A DNA stretch of 64,000 nucleotides from an uncultured Blautia sp. (GCA_937900135.1 CALCDJ010000059.1:36380-100379); one strand, 5' to 3'. Shown: positions 41,719-50,462, counted from the stretch's first letter. Translations and numbers: made by a program. The notes: generated by a model not told the origin, from the sequence alone.

Positions 41719-43994
41719 AATATGTGAATCAACCAATACGAAAGACAGACGCCATGGCGCTTGTTACTGGAAAACCGGTATTTACAGATGATATGGCTCC
41801 AAAGGACTGCCTGATTGTCAAGGTATTAAGAAGCCCTCATGCCAATGCCTGGATCGAAGAGATCAAGACAGGAACAGCGGCTTCCACCAACGGTGTGGTT
41901 TGTGTATTTACCTATAAGGATGTACCCCAGAAGCGTTTTACCCTGGCAGGACAGACTTATCCGGAGTTAAGTCCCTATGACCGTCTGATTCTGGATCGTC
42001 ATCTCAGGTTTGTGGGAGATGCGGTGGCCATTGTGGCAGGAGAGACAGAAGCTGCTGTAGATAAGGCGCTGAAACGAATTAAGGTTACATATCGTGTGGA
42101 AAAACCAGTTCTGGATCTTCATGAAGCCAAGGACAACAAAATCCTGGTACATCCGGAAGACAACTGGACGCCTCTGGTGGCAGTAGGCGGTGATAACAGA
42201 CGGAATCTCTGCGCTTCCAATGTGGAAGAATCCGGAGATGTGGATGCAGTTCTTGCAAAATGTAAGTATACGGTGGCTCATACATACCGTACCAAGGCCA
42301 ATCAGCAGGCTATGATGGAGACGTTCCGCAGCTATTGCTACCTGGACTACTTTGGTCGTTTAAATGTGGTATCCTCCACCCAGATTCCTTTCCATGTACG
42401 TCGAATTCTGGGAAATGCCCTGGATATTCCTTCTTCCAAGATCCGTATTATCAAACCAAGGATCGGAGGGGGCTTCGGAGCAAAACAGACAGCGGTTTCC
42501 GATGTATATCCGGCCTTTGTTACCTGGAAGACCGGCAGACCTTCCAAGATGGTGTATACCCGTTATGAATCCCAGATCTGTTCCTCTCCCCGTCATGAGA
42601 TGGAAATTTCTGTGCGGGCAGGTGCCGATGAGAACGGAATTGTTAAGGCATTGGATGTGTATACCTTATCCAACACCGGCGCATACGGAGAACACGGGCC
42701 TACTACAGTAGGCTTAAGCGGACATAAGTCCATTGCCCTTTACCGTCATACAGAAGCATACCGCTTCAGCTATGATGTGGTTTATACCAATACACAGGCA
42801 GCAGGCGCATACCGGGGATATGGAGCCACTCAGGGAATTTATGCAGTGGAATGTGCCATCGATGAACTGGCAGAAAAAATGGGCATGGACCCGGTAAAGA
42901 TCCGGGAACTGAATATGCCTGTGAAAGGGGAACCTCTTCCAGCCTATGGAGATTGCCCCACAGCGCCAAGCTGTACCATGGATCAGTGTATGGAACGGGC
43001 AAAAGAGATGATGCACTGGGATGAAAAATATCCCTGCCGTGATATGGGAAATGGCAAGGTGCGCGGTGTAGGCGTGGCCATGGCAATGCAGGGCTCTTCC
43101 ATTGGCGGCGTAGATGTGGGCGGCGCTGATATGAAGCTCAACGAGGACGGCTCTTATAGTCTGGGACTTGGATGTACGGATATGGGAACCGGATGTGACA
43201 CAATCCTGGCGCAGATGGCGGCAGACTGTCTGGAAACCCCTATGGAAAATATTGTGGTGTTTGGTGTAGATACCGATATTTCGCCATATGATTCCGGCTC
43301 TTATGCATCAGCGACCACTTATACAACTGGAACAGCAGTAATGCAGGCATGTCAGGACCTTCGTGACAAAATCTGTGCATTAGGTGCGAAGATGCTTGGT
43401 GTGGATGTAGATGAAGTGGATTTTAACGGGGAAGAAGTTTCCTGTGGAGAAAAAACAGTTTCTCTGAAGGAGATTGCAATTAAGGGTACCTGCGGCAACA
43501 GTCAGGAGCTTCAGGTGACAAGAACCTATTCTTCTCCGATTTCTCCGCCGCCGTTTATGGTAGGAATGGCAGAAGTGGAAGTGGATAAAGAAACTGGAAG
43601 CGCTAAGGTGATTGACTATGTGGCTGTCGTTGACTGCGGTACTCCCATCAATCCCAATCTTGCAAGAGTGCAGACAGAAGGGGGAATTGCGCAGGGAATC
43701 GGCATGGCGCTTTTTGAAGATATTCAGTACAATTCCAAGGGCGTATTACGAAACAACTCCTTTATGCAGTATAAGATCCCTACCAGACAGGACTTTGGGG
43801 ACATTCGTGTGGAATTTCGTCCAAGTTATGAGGAGAGCGGCCCCTTTGGCGCAAAATCCATAGGAGAGCTGGTAATCGACACACCATGTCCGGCAATCGC
43901 CAATGCCATTTATCATGCAACAGGTGTGAGAGTGCGGGAACTTCCCATCACTCCGGAAAAGATTGCCATGGGCATCTTAAAGCAGGAGAAATAA
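41715..43994 (+). CDS. xdhA: Xanthine dehydrogenase, molybdopterin-binding subunit
   Basis: 759-residue catalytic subunit of a molybdenum hydroxylase. The motifs GGGFGAKQ near 253, GAYRGYGATQGIYAVE near 360, and GPFGAKSIGE with the catalytic Glu near 713 are clear. Together with guaD upstream the likely substrate is xanthine or hypoxanthine, though related clostridial enzymes act on other purines or nicotinate. No Mo-cofactor, chaperone or selenium-insertion genes are in this window. It is followed after one base by a membrane protein gene. Confidence 0.94.
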   Translation: MKYVNQPIRKTDAMALVTGKPVFTDDMAPKDCLIVKVLRSPHANAWIEEIKTGTAASTNGVVCVFTYKDVPQKRFTLAGQTYPELSPYDRLILDRHLRFVGDAVAIVAGETEAAVDKALKRIKVTYRVEKPVLDLHEAKDNKILVHPEDNWTPLVAVGGDNRRNLCASNVEESGDVDAVLAKCKYTVAHTYRTKANQQAMMETFRSYCYLDYFGRLNVVSSTQIPFHVRRILGNALDIPSSKIRIIKPRIGGGFGAKQTAVSDVYPAFVTWKTGRPSKMVYTRYESQICSSPRHEMEISVRAGADENGIVKALDVYTLSNTGAYGEHGPTTVGLSGHKSIALYRHTEAYRFSYDVVYTNTQAAGAYRGYGATQGIYAVECAIDELAEKMGMDPVKIRELNMPVKGEPLPAYGDCPTAPSCTMDQCMERAKEMMHWDEKYPCRDMGNGKVRGVGVAMAMQGSSIGGVDVGGADMKLNEDGSYSLGLGCTDMGTGCDTILAQMAADCLETPMENIVVFGVDTDISPYDSGSYASATTYTTGTAVMQACQDLRDKICALGAKMLGVDVDEVDFNGEEVSCGEKTVSLKEIAIKGTCGNSQELQVTRTYSSPISPPPFMVGMAEVEVDKETGSAKVIDYVAVVDCGTPINPNLARVQTEGGIAQGIGMALFEDIQYNSKGVLRNNSFMQYKIPTRQDFGDIRVEFRPSYEESGPFGAKSIGELVIDTPCPAIANAIYHATGVRVRELPITPEKIAMGILKQEK

Positions 43995-43995
43995 T

Positions 43996-45051
43996 ATGAA
44001 TTTATTATGGAAAGGACTGTTGGCGGTATTCTGGCTCATTTTTGTGCCAGGTGCCGCCGGCATCCCTTTTTTATGGAAAAAAGAGAATCGTACCTTTAAA
44101 GAAAGCTTTCTTGCCGGCTACCTCTTTTTGTTTTCGGCGGCGGAACTTTTGACCCTTCCTATGCTGTATGGGAATCTGTCCCTGAATGTGCTTACGGTCA
44201 GCTTTGGGGCGGTGGCACTGCTTGCCGGAGCTGTGGGCATCTTTGTTTTGCTGAAAAACCAGGCAATAGAAGGAAAAAAGCAGATCAAACAGGCGTTTTT
44301 GGGGGTACGGGGAACCTCTTTTTATCTTTATGGAGCCATACTTTTGATTGCAGCGCAGATTGTGGTAATGGTTCTGTTTGCCCATATGGATGCGGATGAT
44401 TCCTTTTATGTGGGAACAGCTACCACAGCTGTGGAAACAAATACAATTTTTTCTGTGAATCCTTATACAGGAATGGACTACAGGGTTCGTCCAAGCAGGT
44501 ATGTGTTGTCTCCGTTTCCAGTATTTCTGGCTGTTGTCAGCCAGCTTTGCGGCGGCCTTCATCCGGCCATTATGGCTCATGTGATTTTTCCGGCAGTATT
44601 TCTGCTGTTTACCTATCTGATTCTTTACCAGTTTGGAAAGAAATGGTTTCCCGGGGAAAAGGATGCTCAGGGGATTTTTCTTCTGCTGTGTGCAGTTTTC
44701 ACCTGGTTTTCGGCCTATTCCATTTATACAGCAGGAAATTTTCAGATGGTGCGGCTGTGGCAGGGGAAAGCGCTGTTGGCCTGCGCCATGATTCCTTTGG
44801 TGATCTATCTTAGCCTGAATATTATGATGAAGAAAAAGCCGGAGTATCCTTGGCTGCTTCTGGGAATGGCTGATATAAGCTGCTGCCTTCTTTCCTCAAT
44901 GGGGGTACTCCTTTGCCCCATTGTCATCGGGGTGTTTTGCCTGGTGAGCCTGATCTGGAATCATGATTTTCGCAAAGTGGGGAAGGGGATCTGCTGCTGC
45001 ATTCCTTCTTTGTTTCTGGGAATCGCTTATATTTTACTGCAGTATCTGTAA
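43996..45051 (+). CDS. Polytopic membrane protein, DUF6077-like / GT-C type
   Basis: 351 residues with about ten hydrophobic segments. Between segments 4 and 5 lies an external-loop motif HMDADDSFYVGTATT followed by FSVNPYTGMDYRVRPSRYVLSPFPVFLA, the kind of Asp-Asp loop found in GT-C lipid-linked glycosyltransferases. I believe this is filed as DUF6077 but that is from memory. The ATG comes one base after the xdhA stop (GCAGGAGAAATA upstream), so it is in the xdh transcript although no purine role is apparent. It is paired with the next gene. Confidence 0.72.
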   Translation: MNLLWKGLLAVFWLIFVPGAAGIPFLWKKENRTFKESFLAGYLFLFSAAELLTLPMLYGNLSLNVLTVSFGAVALLAGAVGIFVLLKNQAIEGKKQIKQAFLGVRGTSFYLYGAILLIAAQIVVMVLFAHMDADDSFYVGTATTAVETNTIFSVNPYTGMDYRVRPSRYVLSPFPVFLAVVSQLCGGLHPAIMAHVIFPAVFLLFTYLILYQFGKKWFPGEKDAQGIFLLLCAVFTWFSAYSIYTAGNFQMVRLWQGKALLACAMIPLVIYLSLNIMMKKKPEYPWLLLGMADISCCLLSSMGVLLCPIVIGVFCLVSLIWNHDFRKVGKGICCCIPSLFLGIAYILLQYL

Positions 45052-45063
45052 AGGGAGGAAAAA

Positions 45064-45852
45064 ATGAGAGAAATGCTGGAATCCATCCTGAGCACCTGGC
45101 AGCTTTACTGGGGCGAAGGCGGTTATCAATATCTTTTTTTTGCAGCCTTTGTGTATCTGTTTCTGTTTCGGAGAAAAAAGAAATGTGCAGCGTATACACT
45201 GGTTTACCTGGCTGTGATCCTTGTAATTTTCTGGTTCCCTCCCATTGCTTATGTGATCCGCAAATGCATTGGAGAAAGTGTGTACTGGAGAACGCTGTGG
45301 CTGCTTCCCACTGTGCCGGTTCTGGCGCTTGCCGGAGCAGAGCTGATCAAAGAGCGAAAATCCAAAGCAGTACAGCTGTTGCTGTTGCTGGCCTGTGTGG
45401 GCATGGCGGTTTTCTGCGGGACTGGAATGTACCAGGCTGGAAATTACATAAAAGTACATAATTATCAGAAGGTGCCAGATGAAGCGGCAGCCATCTGTGA
45501 AATGATCCGTTCCAGGACACCGGATGAGGAGGTACGTCTGGCGACCGATGATTACCTGGCGTCTTATATCCGTGTTTATGATCCATCCATACAAATGCCT
45601 TATGGAAGGGCGGGACGTGGAGCAAGAGGACAGAGAAGCCGGCTTCTGTACCAGGAAATGATTGCCCCGGAACCCTCCATGAAAAAAATTGCAGGTCTTT
45701 CCAGGAAGAAAAACTGTGATTATGTGGCGGTGAAGCTTTCCGCAGAACCAGAGAAGACACAGAAACAGAAAACGTCTTTTCAAAAAAGGGGCTATGAGGA
45801 AGTTGGAACGGTAAATGCCTATACCTTATTTGAGCGAAAAGAAGAAAAATAA
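45064..45852 (+). CDS. Membrane protein with soluble C-terminal domain, partner of the preceding gene
   Basis: 262 residues: three or four hydrophobic segments at about 20-35, 42-65, 75-95 and 105-125, then a soluble region with RTPDEEVRLATDDYLASYIRVYDPSIQMPYGRAGRGARGQRS and a basic end. The topology is that of the C-terminal half of a GT-C enzyme, and together with the previous 351-residue protein it would make one protein of about 610. Each gene has its own ribosome site (AAAGGGAGG here) and 12 bases separate them, so they look like genuine separate genes. Function unknown. Confidence 0.65.
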   Translation: MREMLESILSTWQLYWGEGGYQYLFFAAFVYLFLFRRKKKCAAYTLVYLAVILVIFWFPPIAYVIRKCIGESVYWRTLWLLPTVPVLALAGAELIKERKSKAVQLLLLLACVGMAVFCGTGMYQAGNYIKVHNYQKVPDEAAAICEMIRSRTPDEEVRLATDDYLASYIRVYDPSIQMPYGRAGRGARGQRSRLLYQEMIAPEPSMKKIAGLSRKKNCDYVAVKLSAEPEKTQKQKTSFQKRGYEEVGTVNAYTLFERKEEK

Positions 45853-45870
45853 TATTTTTTAGAAAAAACC

Positions 45871-45899
45871 TTGCTATTTTTCCAGAAAGCTGATACAGT
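45871..45899 (+). promoter_or_regulatory. Promoter of the lysine-riboswitch transcript
   Basis: TTGCTA at 45871-45876, 17 bases, TACAGT at 45894-45899 with extended TGA. Confidence 0.75.
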
Positions 45900-45924
45900 A
45901 GACGTGTTACATCTGATAGAAAGA

Positions 45925-46086
45925 ATGATAGAGGTGCGGATTTCAAGAGTACCGGTGATGAATTTGGCTATGGCAGCCATTCACCGGAAAAGGGGAAGCC
46001 GCCGAAGGGCTCCGACAGCCAGGAGGGGGAGTTCTGGGACGATGCATAAGATGCAGCGTACTGTCACAGTTGTGGAGCGCTATCTG
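45925..46086 (+). ncRNA. Lysine riboswitch (L box)
   Basis: The 431-base gap before the NhaC gene holds a lysine aptamer. Conserved L-box blocks occur in order: GATAGAGGTGCGG (45927-45939), CAAGAGTA (45944-45951), GAAGCCGCCGAAGGGCTC (from about 45998), AGCCAGGAGG, CTGTCAC, and GGAGCGCTATC at the 3' end, where CTATC closes helix P1 with GATAG. A strong terminator follows, so lysine binding most likely ends transcription before the carrier gene. Confidence 0.93.
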
Positions 46087-46110
46087 AAAAAATGGTAATA
46101 GAATGAAGAT

Positions 46111-46152
46111 GCCATGAACGTGTTCCGTAAGACTGCGTTCATGGCTTTTTTT
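46111..46152 (+). terminator. Riboswitch expression-platform terminator
   Basis: GCCATGAACG (46111-46120) pairs with CGTTCATGGC (46136-46145), followed by seven T. Expected to form when lysine is bound. Confidence 0.9.
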
Positions 46153-46283
46153 ATTGGGAAGAAGCAGGATGCATTCCTACCAATAAAAGAAAGCTCCGCG
46201 AGAATGCGGTTCTGGATATCAGAAGGATGCAGGTTTTGAAAGAGAACCTGTATCAAGTCCAGAAAAGAGGGAGGAATAAAAAA

Positions 46284-47903
46284 ATGCAAAGCATGAAAAG
46301 AAGATGGACTTTATGCTTATCCATGGTTATGTTGGCGATTCTTTCATCTCCGATCACAGTACTTGCAGCGGAAGAGGAAGCGGCAAAGCCGGCCATGTAT
46401 GCAACATTCTGGGCACTGGTGCCGCCAATTGTGGCCATTGCCCTGGCACTGATCACCAAAGAGGTTTACAGTTCTCTGTTTGTAGGAATTCTGGTGGGAG
46501 CTCTGTTTTACTCAGGATTTCAATTTGAAGGTACGGTAAATCATATTTTTTCTGATGGTATCATCAAAGTGCTTTCTGACAGCTATAATGTAGGTATTCT
46601 GGCATTCCTGGTTATTCTGGGAACCATGGTAAGTCTTATGAATCGTGCCGGAGGCTCAGCAGCCTTTGGACGTTGGGCAAGTAAGCACATCAAAACAAGA
46701 GTGGGAGCAGAACTTGCCACAATCGTACTGGGCATCCTGATCTTTATTGATGATTATTTTAACTGTCTTACGGTGGGAAGTGTTATGCGCCCCATCACAG
46801 ACAAGCATAACGTATCCCGCGCGAAGCTGGCATATCTGATCGATTCCACTGCTGCACCGATTTGCATCATTGCCCCTATTTCTTCCTGGGCGGCTGCAGT
46901 GAGCGGATTTGTAGAAGGAGAAGATGGACTTTCCATTTTTGTTCGTGCCATTCCATATAACTTCTATGCTCTTCTGACCATTGTTATGATGGTAGGAATG
47001 GTGCTGATGAAAGAAGAATTTGGAAGCATGGGAATTCATGAGAGCAATGCCATTAAGGGAGACCTGTTTACCACAAAGAACCGTCCTTATGAAAATTCAG
47101 AAGAGGAGAAGGTGAATCCAAGAGGAAAGGTGATCGATCTTCTGATTCCGATTTTATCTCTGGTGGTTTGTTGCGTAATCGGTATGATTTATACCGGCGG
47201 ATTTTTTGAAGGAACTGATTTTGTAACTGCTTTCTCACAGAGCGATGCTTCTGTTGGTCTGGTACTGGGAAGCTTCTTTGGTCTGGTGATTACCGTGATT
47301 TTATATATGGTACGCCGTGTTCTGAATTTCCGTGACTGTATGGCATGTATCCCAGATGGATTTAAGGCAATGGTACCGGCAATTCTGATTCTCACCTTTG
47401 CATGGTCCTTAAAGGCTATGACCGACAGCCTTGGAGCAGCAGAGTTCGTAGCAGGAGCCATGGAATCTGCGGCTGGAAGCCTTATGAATTTCCTTCCGGC
47501 GATTATTTTCCTGGTAGGCTGTGGACTGGCTTTTGCCACAGGAACTTCCTGGGGAACTTTTGGAATCCTGATTCCGATTGTAGTTGCGGTATTCAGCAAT
47601 ACAAATCCGGAGCTGATGATTATCTCCATTTCTGCATGTATGGCAGGCGCTGTATGCGGAGACCACTGTTCTCCAATCTCTGATACCACCATTATGGCAT
47701 CAGCAGGAGCTCGGTGTGATCATGTGGTTCATGTATCTACGCAGATTCCCTATGCGGTTGTAGCGGCAGTCGTTTCCTTTGTTACTTATATTGTGGCAGG
47801 ATTTGTGCAGACTCCATGGATTGCCCTTCCTGTTGGAATTCTTCTGATGCTTTTGGTACTTTTTGTTATCAAGAAGAAATTTTCAGATTTGAGGGCAGAC
47901 TGA
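46284..47903 (+). CDS. NhaC-family antiporter, predicted lysine transporter
   Basis: 539-residue polytopic membrane protein of the NhaC family, normally annotated Na+/H+ antiporter. It has a cleavable-looking signal sequence (MQSMKRRWTLCLSMVMLAILSSPITVLAAEE) ahead of about 12 membrane segments, with IDDYFNCLTVGSVMRPITD near 165 and ATGTSWGTFGILIPIVVAV and GDHCSPISDTTIMASAGA near 420-475, the standard motifs. The lysine riboswitch upstream argues for lysine import; NhaC-type carriers under L boxes (LysW) have been predicted by comparative genomics. The start at 46284 follows GAGGGAGG. Confidence 0.9.
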   Translation: MQSMKRRWTLCLSMVMLAILSSPITVLAAEEEAAKPAMYATFWALVPPIVAIALALITKEVYSSLFVGILVGALFYSGFQFEGTVNHIFSDGIIKVLSDSYNVGILAFLVILGTMVSLMNRAGGSAAFGRWASKHIKTRVGAELATIVLGILIFIDDYFNCLTVGSVMRPITDKHNVSRAKLAYLIDSTAAPICIIAPISSWAAAVSGFVEGEDGLSIFVRAIPYNFYALLTIVMMVGMVLMKEEFGSMGIHESNAIKGDLFTTKNRPYENSEEEKVNPRGKVIDLLIPILSLVVCCVIGMIYTGGFFEGTDFVTAFSQSDASVGLVLGSFFGLVITVILYMVRRVLNFRDCMACIPDGFKAMVPAILILTFAWSLKAMTDSLGAAEFVAGAMESAAGSLMNFLPAIIFLVGCGLAFATGTSWGTFGILIPIVVAVFSNTNPELMIISISACMAGAVCGDHCSPISDTTIMASAGARCDHVVHVSTQIPYAVVAAVVSFVTYIVAGFVQTPWIALPVGILLMLLVLFVIKKKFSDLRAD

Positions 47904-47928
47904 TTTAGAAAAAGAAAAAGCCTTTACA

Positions 47929-47992
47929 ATTCTCTGCGATTGTGATATATTTGTATTTGTTAAAACAATTATATCACTTTCGCAGTGAGAAT
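47929..47992. repeat. Long imperfect inverted repeat just before tRNA-Arg
   Basis: ATTCTC-TGCGA-TT-GTGATATA on the left is matched by TATATCAC-TT-TCGCA-GT-GAGAAT on the right (19 pairs, one internal loop, one bulge); the 20-base centre contains TTGTT-AA-AACAA. It ends two bases before the tRNA. No T-tract follows, so it is not a standard terminator. Confidence 0.65.
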
Positions 47993-47994
47993 AC

Positions 47995-48066
47995 GCGTCT
48001 GTAGCTCAGTGGATAGAGCAGTGGTTTCCGGTACCATGTGCGGGGGTTCGATTCCCTTCAGACGTG
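47995..48066 (+). tRNA. tRNA-Arg (anticodon CCG)
   Basis: 72-nt cloverleaf: acceptor GCGTCTG/CAGACGT, D stem GCTC/GAGC, anticodon stem GTGGT/ACCAT with loop TTCCGGT giving CCG, T arm GGGGG-TTCGATT-CCCTT with two G-U pairs. No CCA encoded. A protein gene starts 54 bases later with no terminator between. Confidence 0.93.
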
Positions 48067-48120
48067 TTGCCTGGAACGTTTGATTCGTTCTGGTGCGTTG
48101 TACATAAGGAGGACAAGAAC

Positions 48121-49074
48121 TTGGATAATTTCAGAGAATGGTTATCAGATAACCTTCGCTATTTTATGCTTGGCGGTGGAATTCTGATAGTCGTAGCTGT
48201 CCTGTTCTTCGGCATTCGTGCCTGTGTCGGAAATAAGAAGGGTAATTCCGAGCAGGAACAGATTACAGCAGAGAACAACAACCAGGGAAATGATCCTTCT
48301 TCTCCGAACAATGCTGGGGAGACAAACGACGAGAAGAAAGAAACAACCAATCCCATGGAAGCGGCGAATGAAGACATCGCTGCATTGATGAAGCAGTATT
48401 ATAAGGCTTTGGGGGAAAAAGACATTGCAACGCTGAAAACACTGGTAGATGATCTGACACCGTCAGATGAAACAAGAGTTACCAATGCCAAGGATTACAT
48501 TGAAGGCTACCAGGTGGGAGACATTTATACGAAACAGGGTATGAAGGAAGATACCTATGTAGTATATGTCAAATTTGATTATATCTGTAAAGGAATCGAC
48601 ACACCGGCGCCTGCTTTGAGCTGGTCTTATGTGAAGAAGGACAGCGAGGGAAGCTGGAAGATCGATGGCGGTGCAATACAGGATGCAGAGATTTCTGCAT
48701 ATGTATCGAAATTAGAATCAGACGATGATGTGAAGAAGTTATACTCTGATGTAAAAGCGGCGAATGAGAAGGCTCTGGAAGAGAGCCCGGCATTAGCTGA
48801 GTTCCTTGAGGGACTGGGGGAGGATGCAAGCGCATCAGTTTCATCAGAGAATGGAACCATACTGACTGTGACAGATGGCTGTAATGTTCGCGCAAGTGCA
48901 GATGCGGAAGAGGATAATATCATTGGCGGACTGGATGCCGGCACACAGGTAGAGAAGCTGGGAACAGACGGCGAATGGATTCAGATTGAATACGAAGGAC
49001 AGACCGGATACGTTCACAGCAGCCTGTTGGAAGAACAGGGACAGGAAGAAACAACAGAAGAAACTGAAGAATAA
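48121..49074 (+). CDS. Membrane-anchored protein with C-terminal SH3b domain
   Basis: 317 residues: a short cytoplasmic N-terminus, one membrane segment at about 14-35 (YFMLGGGILIVVAVLFFGIRAC), a Gln/Asn/Glu-rich linker, an NTF2-like globular region (about 75-225, MKQYYKALGEKDIATLKTL, YVVYVKFDYICKG) and a bacterial SH3 domain at about 255-303 (TVTDGCNVRASADAEEDNIIGGL...IQIEYEGQTGYVHSSLL), ending in an acidic tail. The start is TTG at 48121, eight bases after a perfect AAGGAGG. Probably binds cell wall. Shares a transcript with the upstream tRNA-Arg. Confidence 0.85.
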   Translation: MDNFREWLSDNLRYFMLGGGILIVVAVLFFGIRACVGNKKGNSEQEQITAENNNQGNDPSSPNNAGETNDEKKETTNPMEAANEDIAALMKQYYKALGEKDIATLKTLVDDLTPSDETRVTNAKDYIEGYQVGDIYTKQGMKEDTYVVYVKFDYICKGIDTPAPALSWSYVKKDSEGSWKIDGGAIQDAEISAYVSKLESDDDVKKLYSDVKAANEKALEESPALAEFLEGLGEDASASVSSENGTILTVTDGCNVRASADAEEDNIIGGLDAGTQVEKLGTDGEWIQIEYEGQTGYVHSSLLEEQGQEETTEETEE

Positions 49075-49110
49075 TAAAAAGAGTTCGCTGCCGGCGAACT
49101 CTTTTTATTA
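49072..49110. terminator. Bidirectional terminator between the SH3 and deacetylase genes
   Basis: A 17-bp perfect stem (49072-49088 with 49094-49110). Both the SH3-gene stop (TAA at 49072-49074) and the deacetylase stop (49108-49110) lie inside the stem arms. Confidence 0.88.
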
Positions 49111-50322
49111 TGAATTGCTGTTTAATGCACCATAGGCAATGCCTGTTTTTAAGGTGATTCCTTTGGATGCGGCAAGGTCATGAATGGTAAGAAGTTCATA
49201 ACCCTCCTGAATCAGTCGGGGAATCAGGGTTTCGGCTGCCAAAGCAGAGGTTTCAAAAATATCGTGCATCAGAATGATGCTTCCATCCTCTACCTGAGAA
49301 AGAACCGTGTCTACTGTCTGCTGGGGGTCCTGGGTTTTCCAGTCCAGAGTGTCAATGGACCACAGAATCATAGGTGTCCCTACAGAAGCAGTTACCTTGT
49401 CATTGATGGAGCCATAAGGGGGACGCAGTACAGAAGCTCCCTTGTCAACCAGTTTTAAAAGTGCCTGATCAGTACCGCCCACTTCCCCGGAGATCTCCTC
49501 AGCATTTTTCAGGGTGGTGAGATCCACGTGAGAGTAGGTATGGTTACCAAGCTCGCAGCCCAACGCATCCATCCGCTTTACGGTATCGGGGAAATTAGCA
49601 ATTTCCTGTCCCACCATAAAGAAGGTGGCTTTGGCGTTGTTTTCCTCCAAACAGTCAAGAATCCTGTCGGTAAAGGAACTGGGACCGTCATCAAAAGTAA
49701 GGGCAACTGCTTTTTTTGCTGTTTTTTCTTTTTTTGTTTTCTTTTTCGGAACCGGGGTAGGAGATGGAGTGACCGGAGACGAAGTTTCCTTCAGAACGCC
49801 ATCCGGGGAAAAGCTGTAGGTTTTTCCATCAATCTTCTGGGTTCTGGTTTGCATGATTCCGTCCAGATCCATGTAATACCGATTCTGATCCACTTCAATC
49901 CATCCGGTCTGCATAATACCGTCTGCATTAAAGTAATAGGTTTTTCCATCTGTGTCATGAAGCCATCCGGTGTAAGGAATTCCATCGCTGAGGAAAGTCC
50001 AGTTGCTTCCAGATGGGGTCCATACTCCCTTTTCTGCCTGTGGAGAAACTTCTTTTTCCGGTTCAGCAGGTGTTGGAGTTGGAGAAACCGAAATCTCCGG
50101 GGTTTCAGTAGCTTTTGGATGTTCTGTGCCTGTGCTTAGGTCTGCCTTGGTGCTCTTGGATGCCGCTGGTTCCTTTGGAACATCTTCTGCGACAAACATA
50201 TCCTGCTCATTGAGAGGGGAAGGCTGTGCAGAAGACCTGGTAAAGATGCCTCCAAGAATCAGACACAGCAATACCGCTAGGAGCAGTAAACCTTTGTTTG
50301 GCCCTGTTTTCTGGCCGGGCAT
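49108..50322 (-). CDS. Polysaccharide (peptidoglycan) deacetylase with cell-wall-binding repeats
   Basis: 404 residues: an N-terminal membrane anchor (11-28), a Pro/Thr/Glu linker, three cell-wall-binding (choline-binding-like) repeats at about 100-180 (GWLHDTDGKTYYFNADGIMQTGWI), a basic Lys-rich hinge, and a NodB domain from about 205. NodB motifs: ALTFDDGPSSF (209-), NHTYSH (260-265, metal His), RPPYGS, LWSIDTLDW and ILMHDI. Likely removes N-acetyl groups from wall glycan outside the cell, giving lysozyme resistance. The start at 50322 follows AAAGGAGGAA. Confidence 0.9.
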   Translation of the reverse strand: MPGQKTGPNKGLLLLAVLLCLILGGIFTRSSAQPSPLNEQDMFVAEDVPKEPAASKSTKADLSTGTEHPKATETPEISVSPTPTPAEPEKEVSPQAEKGVWTPSGSNWTFLSDGIPYTGWLHDTDGKTYYFNADGIMQTGWIEVDQNRYYMDLDGIMQTRTQKIDGKTYSFSPDGVLKETSSPVTPSPTPVPKKKTKKEKTAKKAVALTFDDGPSSFTDRILDCLEENNAKATFFMVGQEIANFPDTVKRMDALGCELGNHTYSHVDLTTLKNAEEISGEVGGTDQALLKLVDKGASVLRPPYGSINDKVTASVGTPMILWSIDTLDWKTQDPQQTVDTVLSQVEDGSIILMHDIFETSALAAETLIPRLIQEGYELLTIHDLAASKGITLKTGIAYGALNSNS

Positions 50323-50462
50323 AGGGATTCCTCCTTTGTTTAGAAACAATACATAGAAAAGGCGCAGTTTATTGAATGAGTCAAAATAAACCCAATCATA
50401 ACCATGATACAATAATCGACAGAAAAATACAACTGGAAATCAAGGAAAGTGTGAGACACCAG

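Noticed and set aside
43996..45852. Frameshifted single gene in the membrane pair
   Set aside because: The second gene has a good AAAGGGAGG ribosome site and ATG start 12 bases after a normal stop; a split gene is possible but an error is not supported by the sequence.
45871..46098. Short open frame between the membrane pair and the NhaC gene
   Set aside because: It runs through the lysine riboswitch promoter and aptamer, has no ribosome site, and its product resembles nothing.
47995..48120. tRNA-Arg as an integration site of a mobile element
   Set aside because: No integrase, no repeat of the tRNA 3' end, and a chromosomal-type gene follows directly.
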